Source: Opitutales bacterium
GTDB lineage: Bacteria; Verrucomicrobiota; Verrucomicrobiia; Opitutales; UBA953
Assembly (NCBI GenBank): GCA_017440935.1
Contig: JAFSAO010000010.1
Coordinates: 84,914 to 148,913 of the forward strand
DNA: 64,000 bases
Reading direction: 5' to 3'
The notes under the pieces were generated by a model, which made no database searches, was not told the origin of the DNA, and was given only the letters and a program-made list of their open reading frames with translations. Of this stretch, positions 36,513 through 45,405 are shown one piece after another. Made by a program: the position numbers and the translations under genes. Position 1 is the stretch's first letter; every line of letters begins with the position of its first letter.

Positions 36513-36590
36513 CCGTTCCCGCGCCGGATACGCTCACGCGGGAACGGATAAAAAACAAGCAAAAATACCTCGCGGGAACGCCTTGTTTCT
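36513..36590 (+). terminator. Two successive hairpins after purE
   Basis: CCGTTCCCGCG (36513-36523) pairs with CGCGGGAACGG (36537-36547), another octamer pair. The second is AAACAAG (36552 on) with CTTGTTT near 36583-36589. No long T run, so terminator activity is uncertain. Confidence 0.5.
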
Positions 36591-36608
36591 GAAAAGATTC
36601 GTGCCCAT

Positions 36609-37538
36609 ATGGAAAATGTCATCATTCTCGGAAGCGGTTGTGCCGGACTGGCTGCCGCAATCTATGTCGCCCGCGCCGGATTTTCGCCGCTCGTCATTGA
36701 AGGAAATCAGCCCGGCGGACAAATCACGACGACCTCCGAAGTGGAAAACTTTCCCGGTTTTCCGGACGGGATTGACGGTTTTTCGCTCGTGATGAATATG
36801 CGCCAACAAGCGGAAAAATTCGGCACGCGTTTTGAAATGGATGCCATCGAGCGCGTAGAACTCTCTGCCGAAACCAAAAAACTTTTTGCCGCCTCAGGAA
36901 ACGTTTTTGAAACCCGCGCACTCATCGTCGCCACGGGAGCGTCTCCCAAAATGACGGGCATCAAGGGCGAAATGGAATTTTACGGCGGGAACGGCGTCAG
37001 CACCTGCGCAACCTGCGACGGAGCATTTTTCCGCGGCAAGGAAATCGCTGTTATCGGCGGCGGCGATACCGCGTGCGAAGAAGCGAATTTTCTCACGCGC
37101 TTCGCGTCCAAAGTTTACCAAATTCACCGCCGCGACAAATTCCGCGCCACGGAAATCATGGTGCGCCGTGTCACGGAAAACCCGAAAGTCGAACTCGTTC
37201 TTTCGAGCGTTCCCGAAGAAATTCTCGGCGACGAAAACGGAAAAGTCCGCGCCCTGCGCGTGCGCAACGTAACGACGAACGAAACGCGCGAAATCGCCGT
37301 CAGCGGAATTTTCGTCGCTATCGGGCACACACCGAACACCGCATTTCTCAAAGGCGCTCTCCCGATGGAGGACGACGGCACGCTCATCGCCGAGCGCGAC
37401 GCCTCCGGCGTGCGCACGCAAATTCCCGGCGTATTCGTCGCCGGAGACTGCGCCGACCGCATTTTCCGCCAAGCTATCGTTGCGGCAGGCACGGGCGCGC
37501 GCGCGGGGATTGAGGCTCAGCGCTTTTTGGAAGACTAA
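36609..37538 (+). CDS. trxB: Thioredoxin reductase
   Basis: The 309-residue flavoprotein reduces thioredoxin with NADPH. The FAD-binding GSGCAGLAAAIYVARAG (7-23) has the GxGxxA pattern, the redox CATCDG lies near residue 135, the NADPH-binding GGGDTACEEA near 154 and the closing GVFVAGDCADRIFRQAIVAAGTG near 276. All catalytic features are present and the length is usual. No thioredoxin gene is adjacent. It is followed closely by cca. Confidence 0.95.
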   Translation: MENVIILGSGCAGLAAAIYVARAGFSPLVIEGNQPGGQITTTSEVENFPGFPDGIDGFSLVMNMRQQAEKFGTRFEMDAIERVELSAETKKLFAASGNVFETRALIVATGASPKMTGIKGEMEFYGGNGVSTCATCDGAFFRGKEIAVIGGGDTACEEANFLTRFASKVYQIHRRDKFRATEIMVRRVTENPKVELVLSSVPEEILGDENGKVRALRVRNVTTNETREIAVSGIFVAIGHTPNTAFLKGALPMEDDGTLIAERDASGVRTQIPGVFVAGDCADRIFRQAIVAAGTGARAGIEAQRFLED

Positions 37539-37602
37539 CAGACAAAACGCGATTTTTTCGGGTAGCGGAAAAATTCCGGCGTTCCCGTAGATTTGCGAAA
37601 AA

Positions 37603-38988
37603 ATGATTTCCTTCTCCGAAGAACTCGCCGAAATTCGCGCCCTGTTTGAAGCAGTGCGGGAACGCGGCGGACGCGCCCTATTCGTCGGCGGTTGCGTGCG
37701 CGATGCGCTTCTCGGACGCCGGAGCAAAGATTTTGACGTCGAAATCTACGGACTTTCCGCCGAAAGCGTAGAAAACCTTTTGCGCGAACTGAAATTTCGT
37801 TTCAACGCGGCGGGGAAATCGTTCGGCGTATTCAAGTTGCACGACGTTCCCGTGGATGTCGCGCTCCCGCGACGCGAGTCCAAACGCGGGCTCGGGCACC
37901 GCGGGTTCGTCGTCGAAGGAGATCCGGAAATGAGCGTTTCCGAAGCGGCGGCACGACGCGATTTTACCGTCAACGCGATTTATTTTGACCCGTTGAAAAA
38001 CGAAATTCTCGATCCGTTCAACGGGCGCGTAGACTTGGAAAACAAAATTCTGCGCCACACCTCGCCGGCATTTTCTGAAGATCCGCTCCGTGTGTTGCGA
38101 GCGATGCAATTCGCGGCGCGGTTCCGCTTCGATGTTGCTCCGGAAACGGTGGAACTTTGCCGGAAAATCGAACCCGAAGGCTTATCCGCCGAACGCATTT
38201 TCGACGAGTGGTCAAAGCTGATTTTGCGCGGGGAAGAACCGTCACGCGGCTTGAATTTTCTGCGCGCTTGCGGCTGGACAAAATATTTTCCCGAGCTTCA
38301 CGCGCTCATCGGCGTCGAACAAGACCCGAACTGGCACCCGGAAGGCGATGTGTGGAATCACACGCTCGCGACGCTGGACGCTTTCGCGCGGGAACGCACC
38401 GACATTCCCGACGATTTTGAAAACCTCGTCGTCGGCTTCGCCGTGCTTTGCCACGATTTCGGCAAACCCGCCACGACGAGATTTTCCGAAAAAGACGGAC
38501 GTTGGCACGCTTACGGACACGACCGCGAAGGCGTCGCTCCCGCGAAAAAATTTTTGGAGCGCATGACGAATTTCCGCGATTTCATCGACGGCGTTTTACC
38601 GCTCGTGCTTTGCCATATGCAACCGATTGCACTATGGCGTTCCCGCGCCGGAGATTCCGCCGTGCGCCGGCTGGCTCGCCGCGTCGGGCGCATCGACCGG
38701 CTTCTGCGCGTGTGTTCTGCGGACACGATGGGCAAGGAAACTGAAAAAAATGCCGAACTGCGTGATGCTTCGACGTGGTTGCTCGAACGTGCGGAAGCGC
38801 TTCACGTCAAAGATTCCGCCCCTCAACCGATTATTCTCGGCAGGCACTTGGTTACGCTCGGCGCAACTCCGGGAAAATCGTTTAAGCCGATTCTCGACGC
38901 GTGCTACGAAGCCCAACTCGACGGAAAATTCCTCGACGAAGCCGGAGGCATCGCTTTTCTCAAGGCGTTATATCGAAAACACAAATGA
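37603..38988 (+). CDS. cca: CCA tRNA nucleotidyltransferase with HD domain
   Basis: The 461-residue class II nucleotidyltransferase has LFVGGCVRDALLG (26-38), the metal-binding DFDVEIYG near 46, RRDFTVNAI near 120 and the A-rich RNA-binding helices. An HD domain (LCHDFGKPATT, near 284) follows. It adds or repairs the 3' CCA of tRNA; the HD module may give phosphatase/phosphodiesterase activity. Since the tRNA-Gln gene here encodes CCA, the enzyme mainly serves repair or other tRNAs. The gene is compactly placed after trxB. Confidence 0.9.
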   Translation: MISFSEELAEIRALFEAVRERGGRALFVGGCVRDALLGRRSKDFDVEIYGLSAESVENLLRELKFRFNAAGKSFGVFKLHDVPVDVALPRRESKRGLGHRGFVVEGDPEMSVSEAAARRDFTVNAIYFDPLKNEILDPFNGRVDLENKILRHTSPAFSEDPLRVLRAMQFAARFRFDVAPETVELCRKIEPEGLSAERIFDEWSKLILRGEEPSRGLNFLRACGWTKYFPELHALIGVEQDPNWHPEGDVWNHTLATLDAFARERTDIPDDFENLVVGFAVLCHDFGKPATTRFSEKDGRWHAYGHDREGVAPAKKFLERMTNFRDFIDGVLPLVLCHMQPIALWRSRAGDSAVRRLARRVGRIDRLLRVCSADTMGKETEKNAELRDASTWLLERAEALHVKDSAPQPIILGRHLVTLGATPGKSFKPILDACYEAQLDGKFLDEAGGIAFLKALYRKHK

Positions 38989-39016
38989 ACACGAATTGTT
39001 TTCTTTGTTTGCACGG

Positions 39017-39060
39017 GCGCTAAATTTCAATTTGCGGGAACGGTGTCGGAGGCGTAGCTT
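39017..39060 (+). promoter_or_regulatory. rarA promoter with conserved upstream element
   Basis: GCGCTAAATTTCAATTTG (39017-39034) is identical to the hemB copy. It leads into TTGCGG (39032-39037), then TAGCTT (39055-39060) 17 bases later. The start codon is 12 bases after the -10. Confidence 0.5.
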
Positions 39061-39072
39061 TTTCCCGAAAAA

Positions 39073-40455
39073 ATGGCAGAAGATTTTGGAGATACGCTTT
39101 TCGGCGGAAATGCCGGAGACGTTCCCGCAAGGTCGCACGGGAACGCGGACGCGGCGGCAGACGATTCGCAGTCGGGCTTTCGGCGTCCGCTCGCTGCGCG
39201 TATGCGCCCGCGCGATTTAAGCGAAATTCTCGGGCACGAAAAAATTCTCGGAAAAGGCGCCCTTCTGCCCCGGCTCATCGAAACGGACAATTTCGGAAGC
39301 CTGCTTTTTTACGGTCCGCCGGGTTGCGGAAAAACCACGCTCGCCGAAGCGATTGCGACGGTAACACACTGTCGCTGCGAACACGTCAACGCCGTGCTTT
39401 CCAACACGGGCGAACTGCGCGAAATCCTCCGCATCGCGCGCGCGTTCCCGCAGCGCCGCACGCTGTTGCTCATCGACGAAATTCACCGTTTTAACAAAGC
39501 GCAGCAGGATTTGCTTTTGCCCGACGTCGAAGCCGGAAACGTCCGCCTCATCGGGTGCACGACGCACAATCCGGGCTTTTATGTGATTCCGCCGCTACTG
39601 TCGCGCTCGCATCTTTTCCGCCTCGAACCCGTCGAGGAAAAATACGTGATCGCCGCCCTCGCCCGCGCACTTGTGGACAAAGAACGCGGGCTCGGTTTAC
39701 TCAAAATTTCCGCAAGCGAAAATGTCCTTCGCGCCGTCGCGCAAATGTGTGAAGGCGATATGCGCCGTGCGTTGAATACGCTGGAAACGCTTGCGCTTTC
39801 GCGTCCGCCGAAAACCGCCATTCGCGAAGACGACCTCGAAGCCTTTGCGCGGGAACGCCAAATCCGCTACGACCGCGGCGAAGACGAACACTACGACACC
39901 GTTTCCGCGTTCATCAAATCGATTCGCGGGAGCGATCCGGATGCCGCGCTGTATTGGCTCGCCGTGATGCTCGAAGGCGGCGAAGACCCGCGTTTCATCG
40001 CGCGGCGGCTCGTGATTTTATCGAGCGAAGATGTCGGGTTGGCGGATTCGCGAGCCATCGGGGTCGCCGTTGCTTGCCAGCAGGCGTGCGACTTCGTCGG
40101 GCTTCCCGAATGTGCGCTGAACCTTGCCCACGCGGTGATTTTTCTCGCAACTTGCCCGAAGAGCAACTCCGCAACGGAAGCGCTTTTTGCGGCGAAAGCC
40201 GCCGTCCGCAACGCGCCGCGCCAAAAAGTGCCGCTACATTTGCGCGACGCTCACACGAAGCTGAACAAATCTCTCGGACACGGGAAAACGTATTTGTATT
40301 CCCATGAATTTCCGGAAGGTATTTCCGGACAAACTTATCTGGAAACGCCGCTTAAACTTTACACGCCGAAGCTCAACGGCGCGGAAGCTGCCATTGCCGA
40401 ACGCCTCGCTCGCTGGAACGCGCTCCGGGGAAAATTGCGGAAAAACGCGAAATAA
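39073..40455 (+). CDS. rarA: Replication-associated recombination protein A (RarA/MgsA AAA+ ATPase)
   Basis: RarA acts at stalled replication forks. The 460-residue protein has an N-terminal segment with ARMRPRDLSEILGHEKILGKGALLPRLIE near 43-71, Walker A YGPPGCGKTTLAEA, Walker B LLLIDEIHRFNKAQQDLLLPDVE, sensor 1 IGCTTHNP, an arginine-finger region SRSHLF, and the C-terminal oligomerisation domain (YWLAVMLEGGEDPRFIARRLVI...). The first 40 residues are variable and Gly/Ala/Asp-rich. It has its own promoter element. Length is normal. Confidence 0.95.
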   Translation: MAEDFGDTLFGGNAGDVPARSHGNADAAADDSQSGFRRPLAARMRPRDLSEILGHEKILGKGALLPRLIETDNFGSLLFYGPPGCGKTTLAEAIATVTHCRCEHVNAVLSNTGELREILRIARAFPQRRTLLLIDEIHRFNKAQQDLLLPDVEAGNVRLIGCTTHNPGFYVIPPLLSRSHLFRLEPVEEKYVIAALARALVDKERGLGLLKISASENVLRAVAQMCEGDMRRALNTLETLALSRPPKTAIREDDLEAFARERQIRYDRGEDEHYDTVSAFIKSIRGSDPDAALYWLAVMLEGGEDPRFIARRLVILSSEDVGLADSRAIGVAVACQQACDFVGLPECALNLAHAVIFLATCPKSNSATEALFAAKAAVRNAPRQKVPLHLRDAHTKLNKSLGHGKTYLYSHEFPEGISGQTYLETPLKLYTPKLNGAEAAIAERLARWNALRGKLRKNAK

Positions 40456-40485
40456 CAGGAGAAGCGACACTTCGCGCATTTAATG

Positions 40486-40547
40486 TGGAACGTTTATTGT
40501 TTATTAAACATTACACAGTCAACATTCCACACCCGCCTTTCATCTTT
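40486..40547. repeat. Heptamer-type inverted array
   Basis: Units TGTGGAA, CGTTTAT, TGTTTAT, TAAACAT, TACACAG, TCAACAT, TCCACAC show a seven-base phase. The two ends (GTGGAA and TTCCAC) are inverse. Confidence 0.5.
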
Positions 40548-40593
40548 CAACTCCGCACCCGAAACCCGCGCCTCCCGTAAAATTTTCTAAAAA

Positions 40594-41595
40594 ATGAACG
40601 TTCCCGCACAATCGCGAAAATTCGTCATCCCGAATATTTTTAAGGACTGGTTTTTGCTCGGCATGATCTCCTGCGTCCTGCTCGCCACGTTTTTCCCGAA
40701 CGTGGGGCGCAGCGGCGGCGTAATTCATGCAGACAAACTTTCCGACTTCGGCATCGCGCTGATTTTCTTTTTTCACGGACTCGGTATTTCGCGAAAAAAT
40801 CTCCGCGACGGAATTCTCTCCTGGAAAATTCACGTTTGCGTGCAGGTAACGACATTCGTCGTTTTCCCGATTGTCGCGTTTCTGTTTTGCCAAATCGCAA
40901 AAAATTTCATCCCGGCGGATTTGGTGCTCGGTTTCTACTTTTTGGGTGCGATCCCGTCCACGATTTCCTCGTCCGTCGCAATGACGGCGGTCGCGCGCGG
41001 GAACGTTTCCGCGGCGATTTTTAATGCCTCGCTCTCGAGTATTCTCGGGATTTTTCTTACGCCGCTTATCGTGAGCATTTTCGCCTCGACGGGCGGGAAC
41101 GCGCTTCCTATCGGCGAAACCGTGCTGAATCTTTTCGTTCTGCTTTTCCTGCCGTTTTTGCTGGGACAAATTTTGAATCCGCTGGTTTACAATTTCATTC
41201 TGCCCTACAAAAAATACATCAATATTTTCGACAAATTCGTAATTTTGCTTCTTGTTTTTTCGTCGTTTGCGGATTCGGTCTACGACGGACTCTGGACCAA
41301 ACACGGTGCGGGGCTTTTGCTCGAAACGTTTGTCGGCGCGGCGATTTTGCTCACGGTGGCACTCGCGGGAACGACGTTTGCCGCACGCGCCTTCGGCTTC
41401 AAAAAATCCGACGAAATCACGGCTGTTTTCTGCGGCTCGAAAAAAACGCTCGCCGGCGGCGTCCCGATGGCAAAACTCATTTTCGGGAGCACTCCGCAAA
41501 TCGGACTCATCGTGTTGCCGATTATGTTTTACCACCAGCTTCAACTCCTCGTTTGCACCGTTCTCGCCAATCGCTACGCAGCGCGAAAAAATTGA
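40594..41595 (+). CDS. Bile acid:sodium symporter family transporter (SBF-like, YfeH type)
   Basis: The 333-residue inner-membrane protein has about ten membrane segments. ADKLSDFGIALIFFFHGLGISRKNL near 45, GAIPSTISSSVAMTAVARGN near 121, and CGSKKTLAGGVPMAKLIFG near 279 are the conserved blocks of the bacterial SBF-like/BASS branch. The substrate could be an organic anion; nothing in the context specifies it. Bile acid uptake should not be assumed. It stands alone between rarA and the PA14 gene. Confidence 0.88.
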   Translation: MNVPAQSRKFVIPNIFKDWFLLGMISCVLLATFFPNVGRSGGVIHADKLSDFGIALIFFFHGLGISRKNLRDGILSWKIHVCVQVTTFVVFPIVAFLFCQIAKNFIPADLVLGFYFLGAIPSTISSSVAMTAVARGNVSAAIFNASLSSILGIFLTPLIVSIFASTGGNALPIGETVLNLFVLLFLPFLLGQILNPLVYNFILPYKKYINIFDKFVILLLVFSSFADSVYDGLWTKHGAGLLLETFVGAAILLTVALAGTTFAARAFGFKKSDEITAVFCGSKKTLAGGVPMAKLIFGSTPQIGLIVLPIMFYHQLQLLVCTVLANRYAARKN

Positions 41596-41722
41596 CGTGT
41601 TCCCGCACCCGAAAAGGCAAAAAAATGTTGAGTTTAGCCGACTTTGCTCAATAATAAGAGCTTAGTGCTTTTATAAGGCACGGAAATTCCCGACACACCC
41701 CAACGATCTTTATTTATACCTT

Positions 41723-43090
41723 ATGAATCCCAACAATTCCCCCGAAGAATATCCCGTAGCTCCGCAGGAAGTTGCTCCCGAGGAGTATTACGAAGACGTT
41801 CCCGTGCTCGATGAAAACGGTGAAGACCCGCTGAAGCGGCACACCAAGTTCTCGTGGAAATCGTTCGGCGGAGACGGTTTTATCGTTTCCATTATTTTGC
41901 ACGCCGCGCTCATCATTTTTGCGCTCTTTTATGTGGTCGCCACGGTGCGCCCGGAACCGCCCGAACCGGCGGAATTCGTTTCCGGAGCAGGCGGCGGAAG
42001 CAACGGCGAAAACGCCAACCGCCAGAAACACCGTATGCGCCCGAAACCGCGTGACATGAACACGCAGAATAAAATTACGTCTAAAAGCACGCGCGCCACG
42101 CTCACGCTTCCGGAAATGCCGAAAATGAGCAGTTCCATGGGCTCAATGGGCGGAATGAAAGCCGGCGGCTCCTCCGGTCTCGGCGGCGGTGCAGGCGGCG
42201 GGATCGGGAAAGGTATCGGACCCGGCATCGGGGACGGACGCGCATTCCTTTCCGCGTTCGGGACGAGCTTTTCCAAGACACCGACTCTCAAAGGCACGTT
42301 GTTCGACCTGAAGCGTTCCCGCGACGGGAAAATCACTTATTGCACGACGGCAGCAAACAACGCCGGGAAGCGCAAAGAAGAACTCCACAAAGCCCTCGGA
42401 ATGCTCGACAACAGCTTCGACGTGAAGAAGCTCGGTCAACGCTATTTCGAAGCGGGAACGAAGCTCAACGCCAATCAGGTTTACATTTACAAAGATTTTA
42501 AAACCAAAAACATGATTCGCGCGGAAGCCGCAACCGCCGCGTTCGCGGGCGAAGACGGGAAACCGCCGTTTGACGCTCCGGGCTGGATGGTCGTTTACAC
42601 CGGCGAAATCACGCCGCCGGAAACGGGCGAATACCGATTCGTCGGCATGGGCGACGACGCCATCATCGTCGGTCTCGATCGCAAAACCGTGTTTTACGCT
42701 TACTGGCCGGGCGAAGGTCACGGCAAAGCCGTTCGTGAACCCGCCAACGCCAACTGGGAACCGAAGGATCACACCAAGACCGACGGTAAAGGCTCCGGGA
42801 GCGGCGCATCTGTCCAGAATCACCTTTTCAAAGGAAGCTGGATGAAGCTTCAAAAAGGTAAAAAATACAAAATTTGCATCGCTTTCGGTGAAGGCGCAGG
42901 CGGTTACGCGGGAGCGATTTTGGGCATCGAAAAGAAGGGCGAACGCACGGAAGCCACGCCGCCGAACGAACCCTACTCGCTGTTCAAACTCGCGGCAATT
43001 GACCCGGATTTGTTGAATATCCTTTTCGTCGAAGGACGCTACAAAGCAGAAGGTCCGAACTTCATGACGAAGCAGACCAAACGCCGCTAA
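41723..43090 (+). CDS. Membrane-anchored protein with Gly-rich linker and PA14-like domain
   Basis: The 455-residue protein has an acidic, Pro-rich cytoplasmic N-terminus (1-50), one membrane segment (52-75), a disordered region with a Gly/Met-rich stretch (about 130-180) and a beta-rich domain (about 280-400). The last reads VVYTGEITPPETGEYRFVGMGDDAIIVGLD, then LFKGSWMKLQKGKKYKICIAFGEG, typical of the PA14 carbohydrate-binding fold. The layout resembles TonB-like proteins (one N-terminal TM, Pro-rich spacer), but no TonB C-terminal domain is seen. A role in binding periplasmic or wall glycans is inference. Confidence 0.65.
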   Translation: MNPNNSPEEYPVAPQEVAPEEYYEDVPVLDENGEDPLKRHTKFSWKSFGGDGFIVSIILHAALIIFALFYVVATVRPEPPEPAEFVSGAGGGSNGENANRQKHRMRPKPRDMNTQNKITSKSTRATLTLPEMPKMSSSMGSMGGMKAGGSSGLGGGAGGGIGKGIGPGIGDGRAFLSAFGTSFSKTPTLKGTLFDLKRSRDGKITYCTTAANNAGKRKEELHKALGMLDNSFDVKKLGQRYFEAGTKLNANQVYIYKDFKTKNMIRAEAATAAFAGEDGKPPFDAPGWMVVYTGEITPPETGEYRFVGMGDDAIIVGLDRKTVFYAYWPGEGHGKAVREPANANWEPKDHTKTDGKGSGSGASVQNHLFKGSWMKLQKGKKYKICIAFGEGAGGYAGAILGIEKKGERTEATPPNEPYSLFKLAAIDPDLLNILFVEGRYKAEGPNFMTKQTKRR

Positions 43091-43098
43091 AAAAAACA

Positions 43099-43137
43099 AA
43101 AAACGTTCCCGTGGGAAATTCACGGGAACGTTTTTTT
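43099..43137. terminator. Bidirectional terminator with inverted CGGGAACG pair
   Basis: AAAAACGTTCCCGTG pairs perfectly with CACGGGAACGTTTTT around seven bases, between the convergent PA14-protein and recQ genes, with T runs on both strands. Confidence 0.9.
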
Positions 43138-43168
43138 TTACCCGAATAAAAACAAGCGCTCGGGAGCG

Positions 43169-45286
43169 CTATTTTTTGCGCCGGATTTTTGCAAGGAGCC
43201 ATGGCGGAAGTTTTCTCTTTTCGCCGCCGGAAGAAGCGGATTTCTTTCCGGAAACCTTGCGTTTTCCGATAGAAGAGCCGATTCCGCTCAAAAAATCTTC
43301 CTCCTCGCGCGTGAGCACTCCGGCGTCGCGCGGCACGGAAATGTGACGCGGGATTTTTGAAATCCCGGCAAGCGCTTTTTTGTCGACGTGTTCCCGCGGA
43401 GGTTCCGGCCAATTCATTTCAAAATTTTCCTTTCCGAACATCACTGCAGAACCGAAAGCCGTAAGTCCGCAAAGCGGATATTCACTATCTCGCGAAACGA
43501 AAAGCAAACCTTCGCGAATCATCTCGTCCATAAGCGCGCCGATGTATTCGCGCCCTTCCCGTTTCAAAATCCCGTAGGTGGAAAGACGGTCGCATCCGGC
43601 TTGAAGCGTTGCCGCGTTGCGGCTTCCGACGAGGCAATCCACAATGCGCTGACGCCCGAAACGCGGCATCCATTCCCCGTTTGCACCTTTCCGGGACATA
43701 CGCGCAACTCCGCTGAGAATTTTTTTAACTACGGTCAGTTCGTCGATGTCGGGAACGCGGCGTGTGTGATTTTTCAGCGCAAGGCAAACATCGCATTTTC
43801 CGCAGGGTTGCGCCTCGGAGTTGTCCCCGAAATAGCGCAAAATGGCTTCCTGCCGACACATCGGCGCGTAGGCGATACGAATAAGCTCTTCGAGTTTTTT
43901 CTCGTCGCGTTTTTTCTTTTCATCGAGCCCCTCCCACGGAATTTCGAGTTGAGAACTTGCCAAATCGGGATTGAGCAAGCGCGTCCCGCGAATCCGCGTT
44001 CCCGCGATATCAAACCGCTCAATCACGCCAAAGCGCGCGAGCAAACCGATACTCGTCGAAACCGCCATAGGATTGAGCCTTTCCCCACCGTAAATTTCCG
44101 CCTGTTCGGCAAGATCGTCCACGGAGACGCGAAGCTCGTTCCCGTTGTCGGCGAGCTTCCGCATCGTTTCATAAACGTTGCAAATGACGCGTTTTCCCGG
44201 ATTCGCGCCTTCGATAAAAAACTCCTGCACGCGCTTATCCGCATAATTGAAGAAAAGTTCACACACGGCGGGAGCACCGTCGCGCCCCGCGCGTCCGGCT
44301 TCCTGATAGTAGGCTTCAACGCTTCCGGGCATTTCGTAATGCGCGACAAAACGGATGTCCGAACGGTCGATTCCCATGCCGAACGCGTTGGTGGCGACGG
44401 CAACATCGGCAGCTTTTGCCATAAACTTGTCCTGCGCGGCAGAGCGCTCCGCATCGTTCATTCCGCCGTGATACATGATAAGATTCACGCCGAGCGCAGT
44501 TAAATCGTCGGCAACGCGCTCCACGCTTTTCCGCGTCGCGCAGTAAACGATGCCCGTTTTATGAACGGAAACGAGCTTCCGGATTTCACGCAACTTCGCG
44601 ATGTGCAGCGTCGTTTTCCCCTCGCCGCGACGCGACGGCGTTCCCGCTTCGATATGGCGAATATTAAACGACAAATTTTTGCGCGCGAATCCGGCAACGA
44701 ACTCTGCGGGAGCGCTCAAATACAGGTGTTTTACGATATCTTCACGCACATCCGGCGTCGCCGTTGCCGTGAATGCGGCAACAATCGGACGTTTTTTGAA
44801 ACGCGAAATCGCGTTCCCGAGCCGCAAATAATCCGGGCGAAAGTCGTGTCCCCATTGCGAAAGACAATGCGCCTCGTCCACCGCAAAGAGCGAAACGTCC
44901 ACTCGGCTGACTGCGTCGACAAAACGCTGTGCGCGAAACCGCTCCGGCGCGATATAAACGAGCTTAAGCGTTCCCGCGCGAATCTGGTCAAAAATTTCGT
45001 TTTGCTCTTCAAGCGTCTGCATACTGTTGAGGCACGCCGCAGAAATTCCGCGGGCACGAAGCGCATCAACCTGATCTTTCATCAGCGCAATAAGCGGCGA
45101 AACCACCACCGTCAAATGCGGAAGCATCAACGCGGGAAGCTGGTAGCAAAGCGATTTCCCGCCGCCCGTCGGCATAATGACGAGCGCGTCGTTCCCGCCG
45201 ACAATCGTTTCGACGATTGTGCCCTGCGGCTCACGAAAATTTTCGAAGCCGAAATACCGCTTGAGAACGTCTTCCGGTGTATCCAT
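43169..45286 (-). CDS. recQ: ATP-dependent DNA helicase RecQ
   Basis: The 705-residue SF2 helicase has FREPQGTIVETIVGGNDALV (Q-motif region), MPTGGGKSLCYQLPAL (motif I), AVDEAHCLSQWGHDFRP (motif II and aromatic loop), ATATPDV (III), YHGGMNDAERSAAQ (IV) and GRAGRDG (VI). The RQC zinc site follows, with cysteines in MCRQEAILRYFGD and CGKCDVC. The C-terminus is winged helix then a basic tail (KKSASSGGEKRKLPP); I see no clear HRDC domain. The ATG chosen precedes DTPEDVLKRYFGF; ten residues upstream another start exists. Confidence 0.93.
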   Translation of the reverse strand: MDTPEDVLKRYFGFENFREPQGTIVETIVGGNDALVIMPTGGGKSLCYQLPALMLPHLTVVVSPLIALMKDQVDALRARGISAACLNSMQTLEEQNEIFDQIRAGTLKLVYIAPERFRAQRFVDAVSRVDVSLFAVDEAHCLSQWGHDFRPDYLRLGNAISRFKKRPIVAAFTATATPDVREDIVKHLYLSAPAEFVAGFARKNLSFNIRHIEAGTPSRRGEGKTTLHIAKLREIRKLVSVHKTGIVYCATRKSVERVADDLTALGVNLIMYHGGMNDAERSAAQDKFMAKAADVAVATNAFGMGIDRSDIRFVAHYEMPGSVEAYYQEAGRAGRDGAPAVCELFFNYADKRVQEFFIEGANPGKRVICNVYETMRKLADNGNELRVSVDDLAEQAEIYGGERLNPMAVSTSIGLLARFGVIERFDIAGTRIRGTRLLNPDLASSQLEIPWEGLDEKKKRDEKKLEELIRIAYAPMCRQEAILRYFGDNSEAQPCGKCDVCLALKNHTRRVPDIDELTVVKKILSGVARMSRKGANGEWMPRFGRQRIVDCLVGSRNAATLQAGCDRLSTYGILKREGREYIGALMDEMIREGLLFVSRDSEYPLCGLTAFGSAVMFGKENFEMNWPEPPREHVDKKALAGISKIPRHISVPRDAGVLTREEEDFLSGIGSSIGKRKVSGKKSASSGGEKRKLPPWLLAKIRRKK

Positions 45287-45369
45287 AGAAAGCCGAAGAT
45301 TATCGGGCTTTCGCACACATTAAAGCAAAATGAAAATCAATAACGCCTTGCCCTCCCGGCAAAAATGAT

Positions 45370-45397
45370 TTGCCGACAATAAAATCGCTACTAAAAT
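45370..45397 (+). promoter_or_regulatory. Possible promoter of the PEP-CTERM gene at 45406
   Basis: TTGCCG (45370-45375) and TAAAAT (45392-45397) with a 16-base spacer lie just before the ATG, predicting a very short leader. Confidence 0.35.
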
Positions 45398-45405
45398 CAT
45401 AGTCT

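Noticed and set aside
36497..36608. Frameshift that would restore the C-terminal helix of PurE
   Set aside because: No helix-like continuation in the other two frames after the stop; the region consists of two hairpins.
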